Assembly: GCF_022811665.1 (NCBI RefSeq)
Contig: NZ_CP094529.1
Location: forward strand, 2,728,001 to 2,792,000
Reading direction: 5' to 3'
Length of the DNA: 64,000 bases
Source of the DNA: Chryseobacterium oryzae
GTDB lineage: Bacteria; Bacteroidota; Bacteroidia; Flavobacteriales; Weeksellaceae
The position numbers and the translations under genes are program-made. The notes beneath the pieces were generated by a model. The model ran no database searches, was not told where the DNA came from, and worked only from the letters and a program-made list of their open reading frames with translations. Numbering within the stretch: the first letter of the stretch is position 1; each line of letters begins with the position of its first letter. Shown one piece after another: positions 45,487 through 52,628 of the stretch.

Positions 45487-45891
45487 GTGAAAAAACAAGA
45501 CATCCCACAGGACAAGGGCAGTTTAACCTCTGCTAATATGACGGAGGTTCTGTACGTTACAGACGAAAACAATAATTACGGCACCGCCAAAAGCAGTGGT
45601 TGGGATATCAAGAATGCGGTTTTGGACGAATCTATGGAGCTCATCTCAGAACGTGTGGATGAAGCCAAACGCAACGTTGCCAATAATATCGTTAGTCCGA
45701 TTATCTATTTTATGGAACTCAACAAAATGGATTTCCAGGTTCTTGCAGCCTATGTTGATAAATGGCAATGGACCGTTAAAAGACACGCAAAACCATCAGT
45801 ATTCAAAAAACTTAGCGATTCTACCCTGAAAAAATATGCCGACGCATTCGGAATTTCGGTGGATGAATTAAAAAACTTCGACGGTAAATAA
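45487..45891 (+). CDS. Small protein with XRE-like helix-turn-helix tail
   Basis: 134 residues, GTG start (next in-frame ATG is 17 codons in). Residues 1-35 look disordered. The C-terminal half (about 80-134) resembles a Cro/CI-type helix-turn-helix, ending KYADAFGISVDELKNF, with a middle WTVKRHAKPSVFKKLSDSTL where such proteins have the recognition helix. It is the first gene of the BtrH-ABC-ketosynthase run, 2 bases before the next, so it may regulate the cluster. No family name is certain. Confidence 0.72.
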   Translation: MKKQDIPQDKGSLTSANMTEVLYVTDENNNYGTAKSSGWDIKNAVLDESMELISERVDEAKRNVANNIVSPIIYFMELNKMDFQVLAAYVDKWQWTVKRHAKPSVFKKLSDSTLKKYADAFGISVDELKNFDGK

Positions 45892-45893
45892 CA

Positions 45894-46889
45894 ATGAAAA
45901 TCAACTTTGAACACCATCAGACCGCTCACTGCGAAAACGGTGTTGCCTCCAACCTGTTACTCAACAAAGGCTTAAAACTCAGCGAACCAATGATTTTCGG
46001 AATCGGTTCCGGATTATTTTTTGTGTATTTACCTTTTTTAAAAGTAAATTTTGCACCTGGATTCAGTTATCGGCCAATGCCCGGCTCAATTTTCAGCAAA
46101 GCGGCAAAAAGACTGGGAATTAAAATCAAAAGACAAAAATTTTCCAATCCAAAAGAGGCACAAGCTGCCTTAGAAAAAAATTTAGAACAAAATATTCCGA
46201 CCGGACTTCAGGTTGGGGTTTTCAACCTCACTTATTTCCCGGAAGAATATAAATTCCATTTCAATGCACATAATTTGGTGGTTTATGGCAAAGAAAACGG
46301 AAGATTTCTCATTAGCGACCCGGTTATGGATTTCGCAACATCTCTATCCGAAGCGGAGTTAGAAAAAGTACGTTACGCCAAAGGTGCACTTCCGCCAAAA
46401 GGCCACATGTATTTCCCAACCTATATTCCCGAAACCGTAAATCTTGAAGAAGCCATCAAAAAAGGAATTAAAGATACCTGCAAAAACATGTTGGCTCCCG
46501 TTCCTTTGATTGGCGTAAAAGCAATGCGTTGGGTGGCGAAAAGCATCCCCAAATGGGCAGAGAAAAAAGGAACGAAAGTGACCAATCATTATCTCGGGCA
46601 ACTCATCAGAATGCAGGAAGAAATCGGAACCGGTGGCGGCGGATTTCGGTTTATTTATGGTGCGTTTTTACAGGAAGCCGCTGTGATTCTTAAAAATGAC
46701 GAGCTAAAAGAATTATCCAAAGAAATTACGGCCATTGGAGACCTTTGGAGAGATTTTGCCGTGGATATTGCAAGAGTTTACAAAAACAGAAATTCGAAAA
46801 GTGATATTTACAATCAGCTTTCAAAATCGATGTTACATATCGCTGATTTGGAGGAAGCTTTTTATAAGAAACTGAGAAAAGCTATTTAG
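45894..46889 (+). CDS. BtrH N-terminal domain protein (DUF4872-type)
   Basis: 331 residues. The N-terminal domain (about 5-140) matches BtrH N-terminal proteins: HHQTAHCENGVASNLLLNKG with a likely nucleophile Cys13, then MIFGIGSGLFFVYLPFL, and a His-bearing stretch HFNAHNLVVYG. In butirosin synthesis BtrH moves an acyl group from an acyl carrier protein to the antibiotic. A carrier protein gene lies 5 kb downstream, so an acyl transfer or cleavage role on an ACP-bound chain is reasonable inference. The C-terminal half (about 200-331) is helical. Next start is 2 bases away. Confidence 0.87.
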   Translation: MKINFEHHQTAHCENGVASNLLLNKGLKLSEPMIFGIGSGLFFVYLPFLKVNFAPGFSYRPMPGSIFSKAAKRLGIKIKRQKFSNPKEAQAALEKNLEQNIPTGLQVGVFNLTYFPEEYKFHFNAHNLVVYGKENGRFLISDPVMDFATSLSEAELEKVRYAKGALPPKGHMYFPTYIPETVNLEEAIKKGIKDTCKNMLAPVPLIGVKAMRWVAKSIPKWAEKKGTKVTNHYLGQLIRMQEEIGTGGGGFRFIYGAFLQEAAVILKNDELKELSKEITAIGDLWRDFAVDIARVYKNRNSKSDIYNQLSKSMLHIADLEEAFYKKLRKAI

Positions 46890-46891
46890 TT

Positions 46892-47644
46892 TTGGAACAT
46901 ACCATCGAAATAAAAAATCTTTACAAGAAATATAAAAATGCAGAAGACTTTTCTGTAAATGATATTTCTTTGAACATCAATAAAGACGAAATTTACGGCA
47001 TTCTCGGCCCCAACGGAGCGGGAAAAACCACTTTGATTTCTATGCTTTCCGGCTTAATCAAACCGACCTCGGGAAGTTTTACCATCAACGGACTTTCGCC
47101 TCAGAAAAACAGCACGAAACTCAAACAGATTATTGGCGTTGTCCCCCAGGAATATGCACTTTATCCGACTTTAACTGCCAAAGAAAACCTGATGTTTTTC
47201 GGAAGTCTGTATGGTTTAAGCCACAAAAAGCTGAGAAATACCATTGATGAAGCATTGGAATTGATGGGTTTAACGAAATTTGCAGATAAAAAAGTAGAAC
47301 AGTTTTCCGGAGGAATGAAACGCCGTTGCAACTTGATTGCGGGAACGCTTCACAACCCGAAAGTATTGTTTCTGGACGAACCGACTGTCGGAGTGGATGT
47401 TCAGTCTAAAAAAGCGATTATTGATTATCTTTTAGATTTGAATAAAAAAGGAACGTGCATTATTTACACTTCGCATCACCTTTCTGAAGCGGAAGAATTC
47501 TGTACAAAAATTGCCATTATCGACCACGGAAAAATCCACGCTACAGGAACGCCTCAAGAACTGGTGCAAAGAGTTACCAACGCAGAAAACCTGGAAGACG
47601 TTTTCATATCATTAACCGGAAAAGAACTGAGAGATGTTGTATAA
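46892..47644 (+). CDS. ABC transporter ATP-binding protein
   Basis: 250 residues, TTG start 2 bases after the BtrH stop. It has Walker A GPNGAGKTT (about 39-47), Q-loop VVPQEYALYP, signature FSGGMKRR, Walker B VLFLDEPTVGVD and the switch His in YTSHHLSEAEE. It matches ATPases of ABC-2 exporters. Together with the overlapping permease gene it makes a dedicated exporter for the cluster product. Confidence 0.95.
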   Translation: MEHTIEIKNLYKKYKNAEDFSVNDISLNINKDEIYGILGPNGAGKTTLISMLSGLIKPTSGSFTINGLSPQKNSTKLKQIIGVVPQEYALYPTLTAKENLMFFGSLYGLSHKKLRNTIDEALELMGLTKFADKKVEQFSGGMKRRCNLIAGTLHNPKVLFLDEPTVGVDVQSKKAIIDYLLDLNKKGTCIIYTSHHLSEAEEFCTKIAIIDHGKIHATGTPQELVQRVTNAENLEDVFISLTGKELRDVV

Positions 47645-48893
47645 ACTGTGGAGAAGTTTTTTTAAGGAAATCCTTTTACTGAAGCGGGATATCGGAGGAA
47701 TTGTCATTATATTCCTAATGCCTTTGCTGCTTATTATTACCATAACGTTGATTCAGGATTCTACGTTTAAAAATCTGGAAGGTTCAAAAATCCCGATTAT
47801 TTTTATTGATAATGACCATTCTGAAATTTCAAAAAGAATAGAATCTGAACTAAAAGCCAGCAAAAGTTTTCAGCTTTTAAATAATTACAACGAAAATTCG
47901 GCTAAAGCTGCCGTATTTTCGGGTGAATATCAGATGGCAATTGTAATTCCACAGAATTTAACGAAAGATATCAATTCAAATATTGATTCCAAAGTTCAGA
48001 CGATTGTGAGTTCTTTTGGTCTGGAAACCGATTCAGCTTCCGCAAAAGTTGTAGCCACAAAAGCGAAAGATATTCACCTGTATTTTGACCCTGCAACCAA
48101 TGTAGGATTCAAGAATTCTGTGATGAATGCCATCAACAAAATGGTCTTCGAAATCGAGAACAAAAAAATCTACAAAGCATTCCAGGACCAGTTGGGAACC
48201 ACGGAAAATTTGGATAACAAAAGCCTGATTACTTTCAAAGAAATCGTTCCAAAATCTGCTTTGGAAGCCAAACCCAACTCGGTACAGCATAACGTTCCGG
48301 CTTGGGCGCTGTTTGCCATTTTCTTTATTGTTGTGCCTTTGTCTATCAATTTGGTCAAAGAAAAAAGTCAGGGAACGAGCGTGAGAGTTCGCGTGAGCCC
48401 GACTCCCTATTACATTCATATTTTAGGAAAAACATTTACATATTTAATTATTTGTGTTATTCAGTTTTTGCTGATGGTTGCAGTGGGAATCTGGCTTTTC
48501 CCTTTAATGGATTTACCACAGTTCGATGTGACCGGAAAAATGTTTGACCTCATCATCGTCACTTTATTTGCAGGTTTGGCAGCCATAGGATTTGGCGTTT
48601 TACTGGGAACAGTGGCGAAAACTCAGGAACAATCTGCACCATTTGGAGCAACATCAGTGGTAGTATTGGCTGCCATTGGTGGCATCTGGGTTCCGGTTTT
48701 TCTGATGCCTGATTTTATGCAGAAAATCGCGGCATTTTCTCCAATGAACTGGGGTCTGAATGCCTATTACGACATCATTTTAAGAAACAGCGACATTGGT
48801 GATATTGCGAAAGAATTGATTTTCTTATTTTTATTTTATGTAGCGATGGTTGGTATTGCTTTATTTTATGAGAGGAGGCAGAATGCGGTTTAG
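47634..48893 (+). CDS. ABC-2 type transporter permease
   Basis: 419 residues. The start overlaps the ATPase gene by 11 bases. An N-terminal membrane helix (about 20-40) is followed by a large outside domain (about 45-215) and five more helices (about 220-410), the ABC-2 pattern. The C-terminus reads ERRQNAV. The last 24 bases (48870-48893) recur in degenerate form at 49527-49550, at the start of the thioesterase gene, suggesting that the two genes originally overlapped before an insertion split them. Confidence 0.93.
   Translation: MLYKLWRSFFKEILLLKRDIGGIVIIFLMPLLLIITITLIQDSTFKNLEGSKIPIIFIDNDHSEISKRIESELKASKSFQLLNNYNENSAKAAVFSGEYQMAIVIPQNLTKDINSNIDSKVQTIVSSFGLETDSASAKVVATKAKDIHLYFDPATNVGFKNSVMNAINKMVFEIENKKIYKAFQDQLGTTENLDNKSLITFKEIVPKSALEAKPNSVQHNVPAWALFAIFFIVVPLSINLVKEKSQGTSVRVRVSPTPYYIHILGKTFTYLIICVIQFLLMVAVGIWLFPLMDLPQFDVTGKMFDLIIVTLFAGLAAIGFGVLLGTVAKTQEQSAPFGATSVVVLAAIGGIWVPVFLMPDFMQKIAAFSPMNWGLNAYYDIILRNSDIGDIAKELIFLFLFYVAMVGIALFYERRQNAV
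48870..48893 (+). repeat. Duplicated permease 3' end, left copy
   Basis: 24 bases encoding ERRQNAV-stop. They align without gaps to 49527-49550 (KRKQNAV-stop); 16 of 24 bases are identical, the central eight (CAGAATGC) exactly, and all eight differences are transitions. The pair brackets the GxxExxY unit. Confidence 0.6.
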
Positions 48894-48920
48894 TTTAATC
48901 ACTAAGAACACAAACATTAT

Positions 48921-49056
48921 TTTGTGAACCTTGTGGTTTATTAACCACGAGGAACACAAGGTTTTGCACAAAGAACACTATGATAAACTTATCGCTTGAT
49001 TAATAAATGTATTTTATCTTAATTGCGTCCCTTGTGAAACCTTTGTGAACCTTATC
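48921..49056. repeat. CTTTGTG/CTTGTG-type repeat tract, left flank of GxxExxY gene
   Basis: Repeated words TTTGTGAACCTTGTGG (48921-48936), the inverted AACCACGAGGAACACAAGG (48943-48961), then CCCTTGTGAAACCTTTGTGA (49029-49048). The same words recur on the right flank. Confidence 0.65.
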
Positions 49057-49081
49057 AAAAAAATTATAAAACACAAATAAT

Positions 49082-49462
49082 ATGAATGAAAATGATATTT
49101 CAAAGATTATCTTTGATGCAGGATTAAGAGTTCATCGCCAACTTGGAGCAGGACTTTTAGAAAGTGCATATGAAGAATGTTTGTTCTATGAGTTAAATAA
49201 ATCCGGATTATTGATAGAGAAACAGAAACCAATGCCATTAATTTATGATGACATAAAACTTGACATTGGCTATAGGATTGACTTATTAGTTGAAAGAAAA
49301 GTTGTTGTTGAAATAAAATCGGTAGAATCATTGAATGATATTCATATCGCTCAAGTTTTAACTTATTTAAAATTAAGCAATTGCAAATTGGGTTTACTGA
49401 TTAATTTTAACTCAGTTTTATTTAAAAATGGTGTTAAAAGATTAATCAACGGAACGATATAA
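49082..49462 (+). CDS. GxxExxY protein (PD-(D/E)XK nuclease-like)
   Basis: 126 residues. The family name motif is GAGLLESAYEECL. The PD-(D/E)XK core reads YRIDLLVERKVVVEIKSVE (Asp about 61, Glu and Lys in EIK), then QVLTYLKLSNCKLGLLINF. These small proteins are common in Bacteroidetes, mostly uncharacterised, often next to short TTTGTG repeats, as here. It interrupts the permease-thioesterase junction of the biosynthetic cluster and is probably a later arrival. Confidence 0.92.
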   Translation: MNENDISKIIFDAGLRVHRQLGAGLLESAYEECLFYELNKSGLLIEKQKPMPLIYDDIKLDIGYRIDLLVERKVVVEIKSVESLNDIHIAQVLTYLKLSNCKLGLLINFNSVLFKNGVKRLINGTI

Positions 49463-49477
49463 TATTCAGAATAATCA

Positions 49478-49522
49478 TTGTGAACCTTGTGAAAACCTTT
49501 GTGCCCTTTGTGCCCTTTGTGG
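49478..49522. repeat. CTTTGTG-type repeat tract, right flank of GxxExxY gene
   Basis: Five TTGTG words in 45 bases (TTGTGAACC, TTGTGAAAACC, then three of CCCTTTGTG form). The tract ends four bases before the duplicated permease end at 49527. Confidence 0.65.
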
Positions 49523-49526
49523 TAAA

Positions 49527-49550
49527 AAAAGAAAACAGAATGCAGTCTAA
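49527..49550 (+). repeat. Duplicated permease 3' end, right copy
   Basis: Counterpart of 48870-48893. In permease frame it still encodes KRKQNAV followed by TAA, and it contains the thioesterase ATG at 49540. Confidence 0.6.
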
Positions 49551-49959
49551 AGATTTAACTTGTACAGAAGAAGTACGTGTACGCTTCAATGAAACAGACC
49601 CGCTAGGAATTGTGTGGCATGGGCATTACATCGTGTATTTTGAGGACGGAAGAGAAGCTTTCGGAAGACAGCACGGATTGACTTATCTTGATATTCAAAA
49701 AGCGGGATATGTAACGCCGATTGTAAAAACAACTACGGAGCATTTTCTGCCTTTGAAATATGGAGAAACATTCAAGATTGTAACGACCTTTGTTAATTCA
49801 AATTCAGCGAAACTGATTTACCAATACGAGCTTTTCAACGAAGACAATCAATTGGTCTGTTCTGGGGAAACGATTCAGGTTTTTCTGGATTCAGACAATA
49901 ATTTATGTTTATATAATCCTGAATTTTTTCAGGCCTGGAAAGATAAAATGGGATTATAA
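49540..49959 (+). CDS. Hotdog-fold acyl thioesterase (4-hydroxybenzoyl-CoA thioesterase type)
   Basis: 139 residues from ATG 49540. An in-frame start 60 bases earlier would translate the CTTTGTG repeat (VKTFVPFVPFVV) and is rejected. The 4HBT signature is RFNETDPLGIVWHGHYIVYF with catalytic Asp20. It should release or proofread acyl chains from CoA or ACP. It overlaps the ketosynthase start by one base (TAATG), so the two are coupled. Confidence 0.92.
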   Translation: MQSKDLTCTEEVRVRFNETDPLGIVWHGHYIVYFEDGREAFGRQHGLTYLDIQKAGYVTPIVKTTTEHFLPLKYGETFKIVTTFVNSNSAKLIYQYELFNEDNQLVCSGETIQVFLDSDNNLCLYNPEFFQAWKDKMGL

Positions 49960-51092
49960 TGACCACAGAAATTTATATTACAGATTACAACTGCGTCACG
50001 CCTTTGGGTTTTGACGTTCCTTCTAATTGGAAAGCTCTCTTGGACGGGAAATCCGGCGTAGCTTTACATCAAATCATCAAAAATCAGGAGCCGTTTTACG
50101 CTTCAAAGATTGATTCTGAAAAATTGAAAGAAGAGTTTGAGAAAAACTTTGATAATCAGAATTTCACGAGATTAGAGAAAATGTTGCTGTTGAGCTTAAA
50201 ACCTTTGGTAGAAAGACATAACATCACAGAAGAAACCGCATTTATTTTATCAACCACGAAAGGAAATATCTGCCTATTAAAAAATCAAGAAACTTTGCCG
50301 GAAGACGTTTTTCTTTCAAAAATGGCTCAGAAAATGGCTGATTTTTTCGGTTTTAAAACCAAACCAATTGTGGTTTCCAATGCCTGTGTTTCGGGAGTAA
50401 TGGCGATTGCTGTGGCGAAAAATATGATTCAGTCGGGAAGATATAAAAATGCTTTTGTAGCAGCGGGAGATGAGATTTCTGAATTTGTGATTTCAGGATT
50501 CAATTCTTTTCAGGCAATCGGAACAGAAATCTGCAAACCATACGACAAAAACCGAAACGGAATCAACATTGGTGAAGCGGCGGCTGCGGTTTATATCACT
50601 TCAGAATTAAATAAAACCGAAAAACTTAGTTTTAAAATTTCAGGAGATTCAGCCATTAATGACGCCAATCATATTTCGGGACCTTCAAGAACTGGTGACG
50701 GATTGTTTGCAAGTATTCAAAATGCAATGAAAGAAGCGAGAGTTTCCGCCGAGCAAATCGATTTTATTTCTGCACACGGAACAGCGACTATTTACAACGA
50801 CGAGATGGAAGCCATCGCTTTCAACAGAATGGATTTGCAAAACATCCCTTTGAACAGTATGAAAGCGTATTATGGTCATTGTCTGGGAGCTTCAGGATTA
50901 TTGGAAAGTATTATTTCAATGGAAAGTGCTTTGAATAATACTTTAATCCCATCCAAAAATTTTGAGGAAACGGGAACGTCCCAACCACTAAATATTATTA
51001 AAGAAAACCAAACGGCAGAAATCAAATATATTTTGAAAACAGCTTCTGGTTTTGGAGGATGTAATGCGGCAATTGTTTTGGAGAAATCATAA
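49959..51092 (+). CDS. Beta-ketoacyl-ACP synthase (FabF/KAS II-like)
   Basis: 377 residues, somewhat shorter than FabF. The condensing-enzyme triad is complete: Cys143 (VVSNACVSGVMA), His273 (SAHGTATIYND) and His307 (YYGHCLGASG). The C-terminus has GFGGCNAAIVLE. It should elongate an ACP-bound acyl chain with malonyl-ACP. It lies between a thioesterase and a degenerate ketosynthase-like gene, which suggests a small dedicated chain-building pathway rather than general fatty acid synthesis. Confidence 0.92.
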   Translation: MTTEIYITDYNCVTPLGFDVPSNWKALLDGKSGVALHQIIKNQEPFYASKIDSEKLKEEFEKNFDNQNFTRLEKMLLLSLKPLVERHNITEETAFILSTTKGNICLLKNQETLPEDVFLSKMAQKMADFFGFKTKPIVVSNACVSGVMAIAVAKNMIQSGRYKNAFVAAGDEISEFVISGFNSFQAIGTEICKPYDKNRNGINIGEAAAAVYITSELNKTEKLSFKISGDSAINDANHISGPSRTGDGLFASIQNAMKEARVSAEQIDFISAHGTATIYNDEMEAIAFNRMDLQNIPLNSMKAYYGHCLGASGLLESIISMESALNNTLIPSKNFEETGTSQPLNIIKENQTAEIKYILKTASGFGGCNAAIVLEKS

Positions 51093-51102
51093 AATAATTT
51101 TG
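51073..51102 (+). promoter_or_regulatory. Consensus promoter for the toxin-antitoxin pair
   Basis: TTG at 51073-51075, exactly 19 bases, then TAATTTTG at 51095-51102: a full match to the Bacteroidetes TTG-N19-TAnnTTTG promoter. The -33 box lies inside the last codons of the ketosynthase gene. The antitoxin ATG is 29 bases after the box. Confidence 0.72.
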
Positions 51103-51131
51103 TAATTTTATAATCACAAAAGTTTTGCCCA

Positions 51132-51371
51132 ATGGAATCTACTGTAGACATCAGAAAAAGAATTCACGAATTCATCGACATTGCAGATGACAGAATTTTG
51201 CGCATCATCAACGGAATCATCGATGTGGAGGAACAGGAAGATAACTATCCTGCTGTTCCGGATTGGTTTTATGAAGAGTTAGATAAAAGAAAAGAGAAAC
51301 ATCTGAATGGGCAAAGCAAATCTTATACTTGGGAGGAAGTAAAAGAGAATGTAAAATCTGCTCTGAAATGA
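51132..51371 (+). CDS. Putative antitoxin of a RelE/ParE-type module
   Basis: 79 residues. A helical N-terminal half (ESTVDIRKRIHEFIDIADDR) is followed by an acidic linker and PDWFYEELDKRKEKHLNGQS, the Bacteroidetes addiction-module pattern in which the C-terminus wraps the toxin. Its stop overlaps the toxin start by four bases (ATGA). It has its own promoter, as an autoregulated antitoxin should. Confidence 0.83.
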   Translation: MESTVDIRKRIHEFIDIADDRILRIINGIIDVEEQEDNYPAVPDWFYEELDKRKEKHLNGQSKSYTWEEVKENVKSALK

Positions 51372-51652
51372 TTTATGAATTAATCGTACAGGAAGAAGCA
51401 AATCTCGAAATTCTGGAGGCATATCTTTATTATGAAAATGCACAAAAAGGTTTGGGAGAAAAATTTATGAAGCAGCTGGATAAATACTTCAAGAGAATTA
51501 AAACCCACCCAAAAGATTTCCAAATTAAGAAAAAATACAGAGAAGCTTTCCTGCAAAAATTTCCCTATCTTATCATTTTTGATATTATTGATGATAAAAT
51601 CATTGTTCTATCTGTTTTCAACACCCATCAAAATCCACAAAAGAAGCCCTAA
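51368..51652 (+). CDS. RelE/ParE-family toxin
   Basis: 94 residues from ATG 51368. A longer in-frame start at 51329 would overlap the antitoxin by 43 bases and is less likely. It has the ParE-like fold: [37 protein letters not shown] and the C-terminal [21 protein letters not shown]. ParE members inhibit gyrase while RelE members cut mRNA; the sequence alone does not decide. The pair sits between two ketosynthase-type genes of the cluster. Confidence 0.87.
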   Translation: MIYELIVQEEANLEILEAYLYYENAQKGLGEKFMKQLDKYFKRIKTHPKDFQIKKKYREAFLQKFPYLIIFDIIDDKIIVLSVFNTHQNPQKKP

Positions 51653-51671
51653 ACTTTTTTCGAAACCATCC

Positions 51672-52211
51672 ATGAAGAAAACAGACATTTGCCTTATAGA
51701 AAACTCAAAAATCATTCTCAACAACGAGATTATTTTTGAATCTGAGACCCAGAATTTCTCAGATTTTGCGAAAGAAGCTTATAAAAGTTTAGCATTAAAT
51801 TATCCAAAATTCCACAAAATGGATAATCTCAGCAAACTCGCATTTCTCGCCTCTGAAATGGTTTTAAAAAACGAAGACCACAGCAGAACAGCATTGGTTT
51901 TTGCCAACAAATCATCAAGTTTGGATACCGATTTTAAATATCAGGAAAGCATCAATTCTGAGGAAAATTACTTCCCCAGTCCAGCTGTTTTCGTCTATAC
52001 TTTACCCAACATTTGCGTGGGAGAAATCAGCATCCGTCACAAAATGCAGACAGAAAATGCGTTTTTCGTATTGGATGATTTTGATGAAGAATTTTTAAAC
52101 AATTACTCAGAACAGATTCTAAAATCCGGAAAAGCTGAAAAAGTGCTTTGCGGCTGGATAGAACTGTATAAGGAAAGTTACAAAGCTTTTGTATATTTGC
52201 TAACTGTGTAA
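51672..52211 (+). CDS. Degenerate beta-ketoacyl synthase-like protein (chain-length-factor-like)
   Basis: 179 residues from ATG 51672. It is about half a ketosynthase: [14 protein letters not shown], then [25 protein letters not shown] align with the region around the KAS active site, but the Cys is not in a nucleophile context and no catalytic His pair follows. Short proteins of this type occur in flexirubin/aryl-polyene loci, where they are labelled 3-oxoacyl-ACP synthase. It may be a non-catalytic partner of the ketosynthase at 49959. The toxin-antitoxin pair now lies between them. Confidence 0.76.
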   Translation: MKKTDICLIENSKIILNNEIIFESETQNFSDFAKEAYKSLALNYPKFHKMDNLSKLAFLASEMVLKNEDHSRTALVFANKSSSLDTDFKYQESINSEENYFPSPAVFVYTLPNICVGEISIRHKMQTENAFFVLDDFDEEFLNNYSEQILKSGKAEKVLCGWIELYKESYKAFVYLLTV

Positions 52212-52321
52212 AAATATAACAATGTAAAAATGTACCGGTTTACCAATTTTTAAATAATGCTAATAACTCATTGTTATATTGTTAAACTTATACATTGGTA
52301 CATTATAAATGAAATTTATTT
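52212..52321. repeat. Short imperfect repeats between ketosynthase-like and ACP genes
   Basis: It contains words of the type ATATAACAATG and AATGTACC on one side (52218-52243) and their complements (CATTGTTATATTG near 52271, CATTGGTACATT near 52293) on the other. The pattern looks like a decayed CATTGTTACATTG repeat. No promoter box seen. Confidence 0.5.
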
Positions 52322-52579
52322 ATGGAAAACTTAAAAGAAGAATTAAAACACAAAATCATCGAAGTCCTTAACCTTGAAGACGTTGCAGTAGATGAAATCA
52401 AAGATACAGACCCATTATTCGGAGGTGGACTTGGGTTGGATTCTATTGACGCTCTTGAGCTGATTGTCCTTTTGGATAAAGAATACGGCATAAAATTAGC
52501 CGACCCGAAAAAAGGAAAAGAAATCTTCTCATCAATAGATTCTATGGCAAAATACATAGAAGAAAACAGAACGAAATAG
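52322..52579 (+). CDS. Acyl carrier protein
   Basis: 85 residues, acidic. The phosphopantetheine attachment serine is Ser41 in GLGLDSIDALELIVLLDKEY. The preceding LFGGGLG segment differs from primary-metabolism AcpP (which reads LGADSLD) and fits ACPs of aryl-polyene or polyketide-like pathways. As the only carrier protein in the run it should hold the chain acted on by the ketosynthase, the thioesterase and, by inference, the BtrH-like protein. Last recognisable gene of the cluster. Confidence 0.93.
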   Translation: MENLKEELKHKIIEVLNLEDVAVDEIKDTDPLFGGGLGLDSIDALELIVLLDKEYGIKLADPKKGKEIFSSIDSMAKYIEENRTK

Positions 52580-52628
52580 TTCATTTATTTTTTTAACTTT
52601 TTATAAAAGTCTTTTTTGAGATCAGAAT

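Noticed and set aside
49480..49539. Upstream in-frame start for the thioesterase
   Set aside because: The extra residues translate the CTTTGTG repeat tract; the conserved thioesterase N-terminus begins at ATG 49540.
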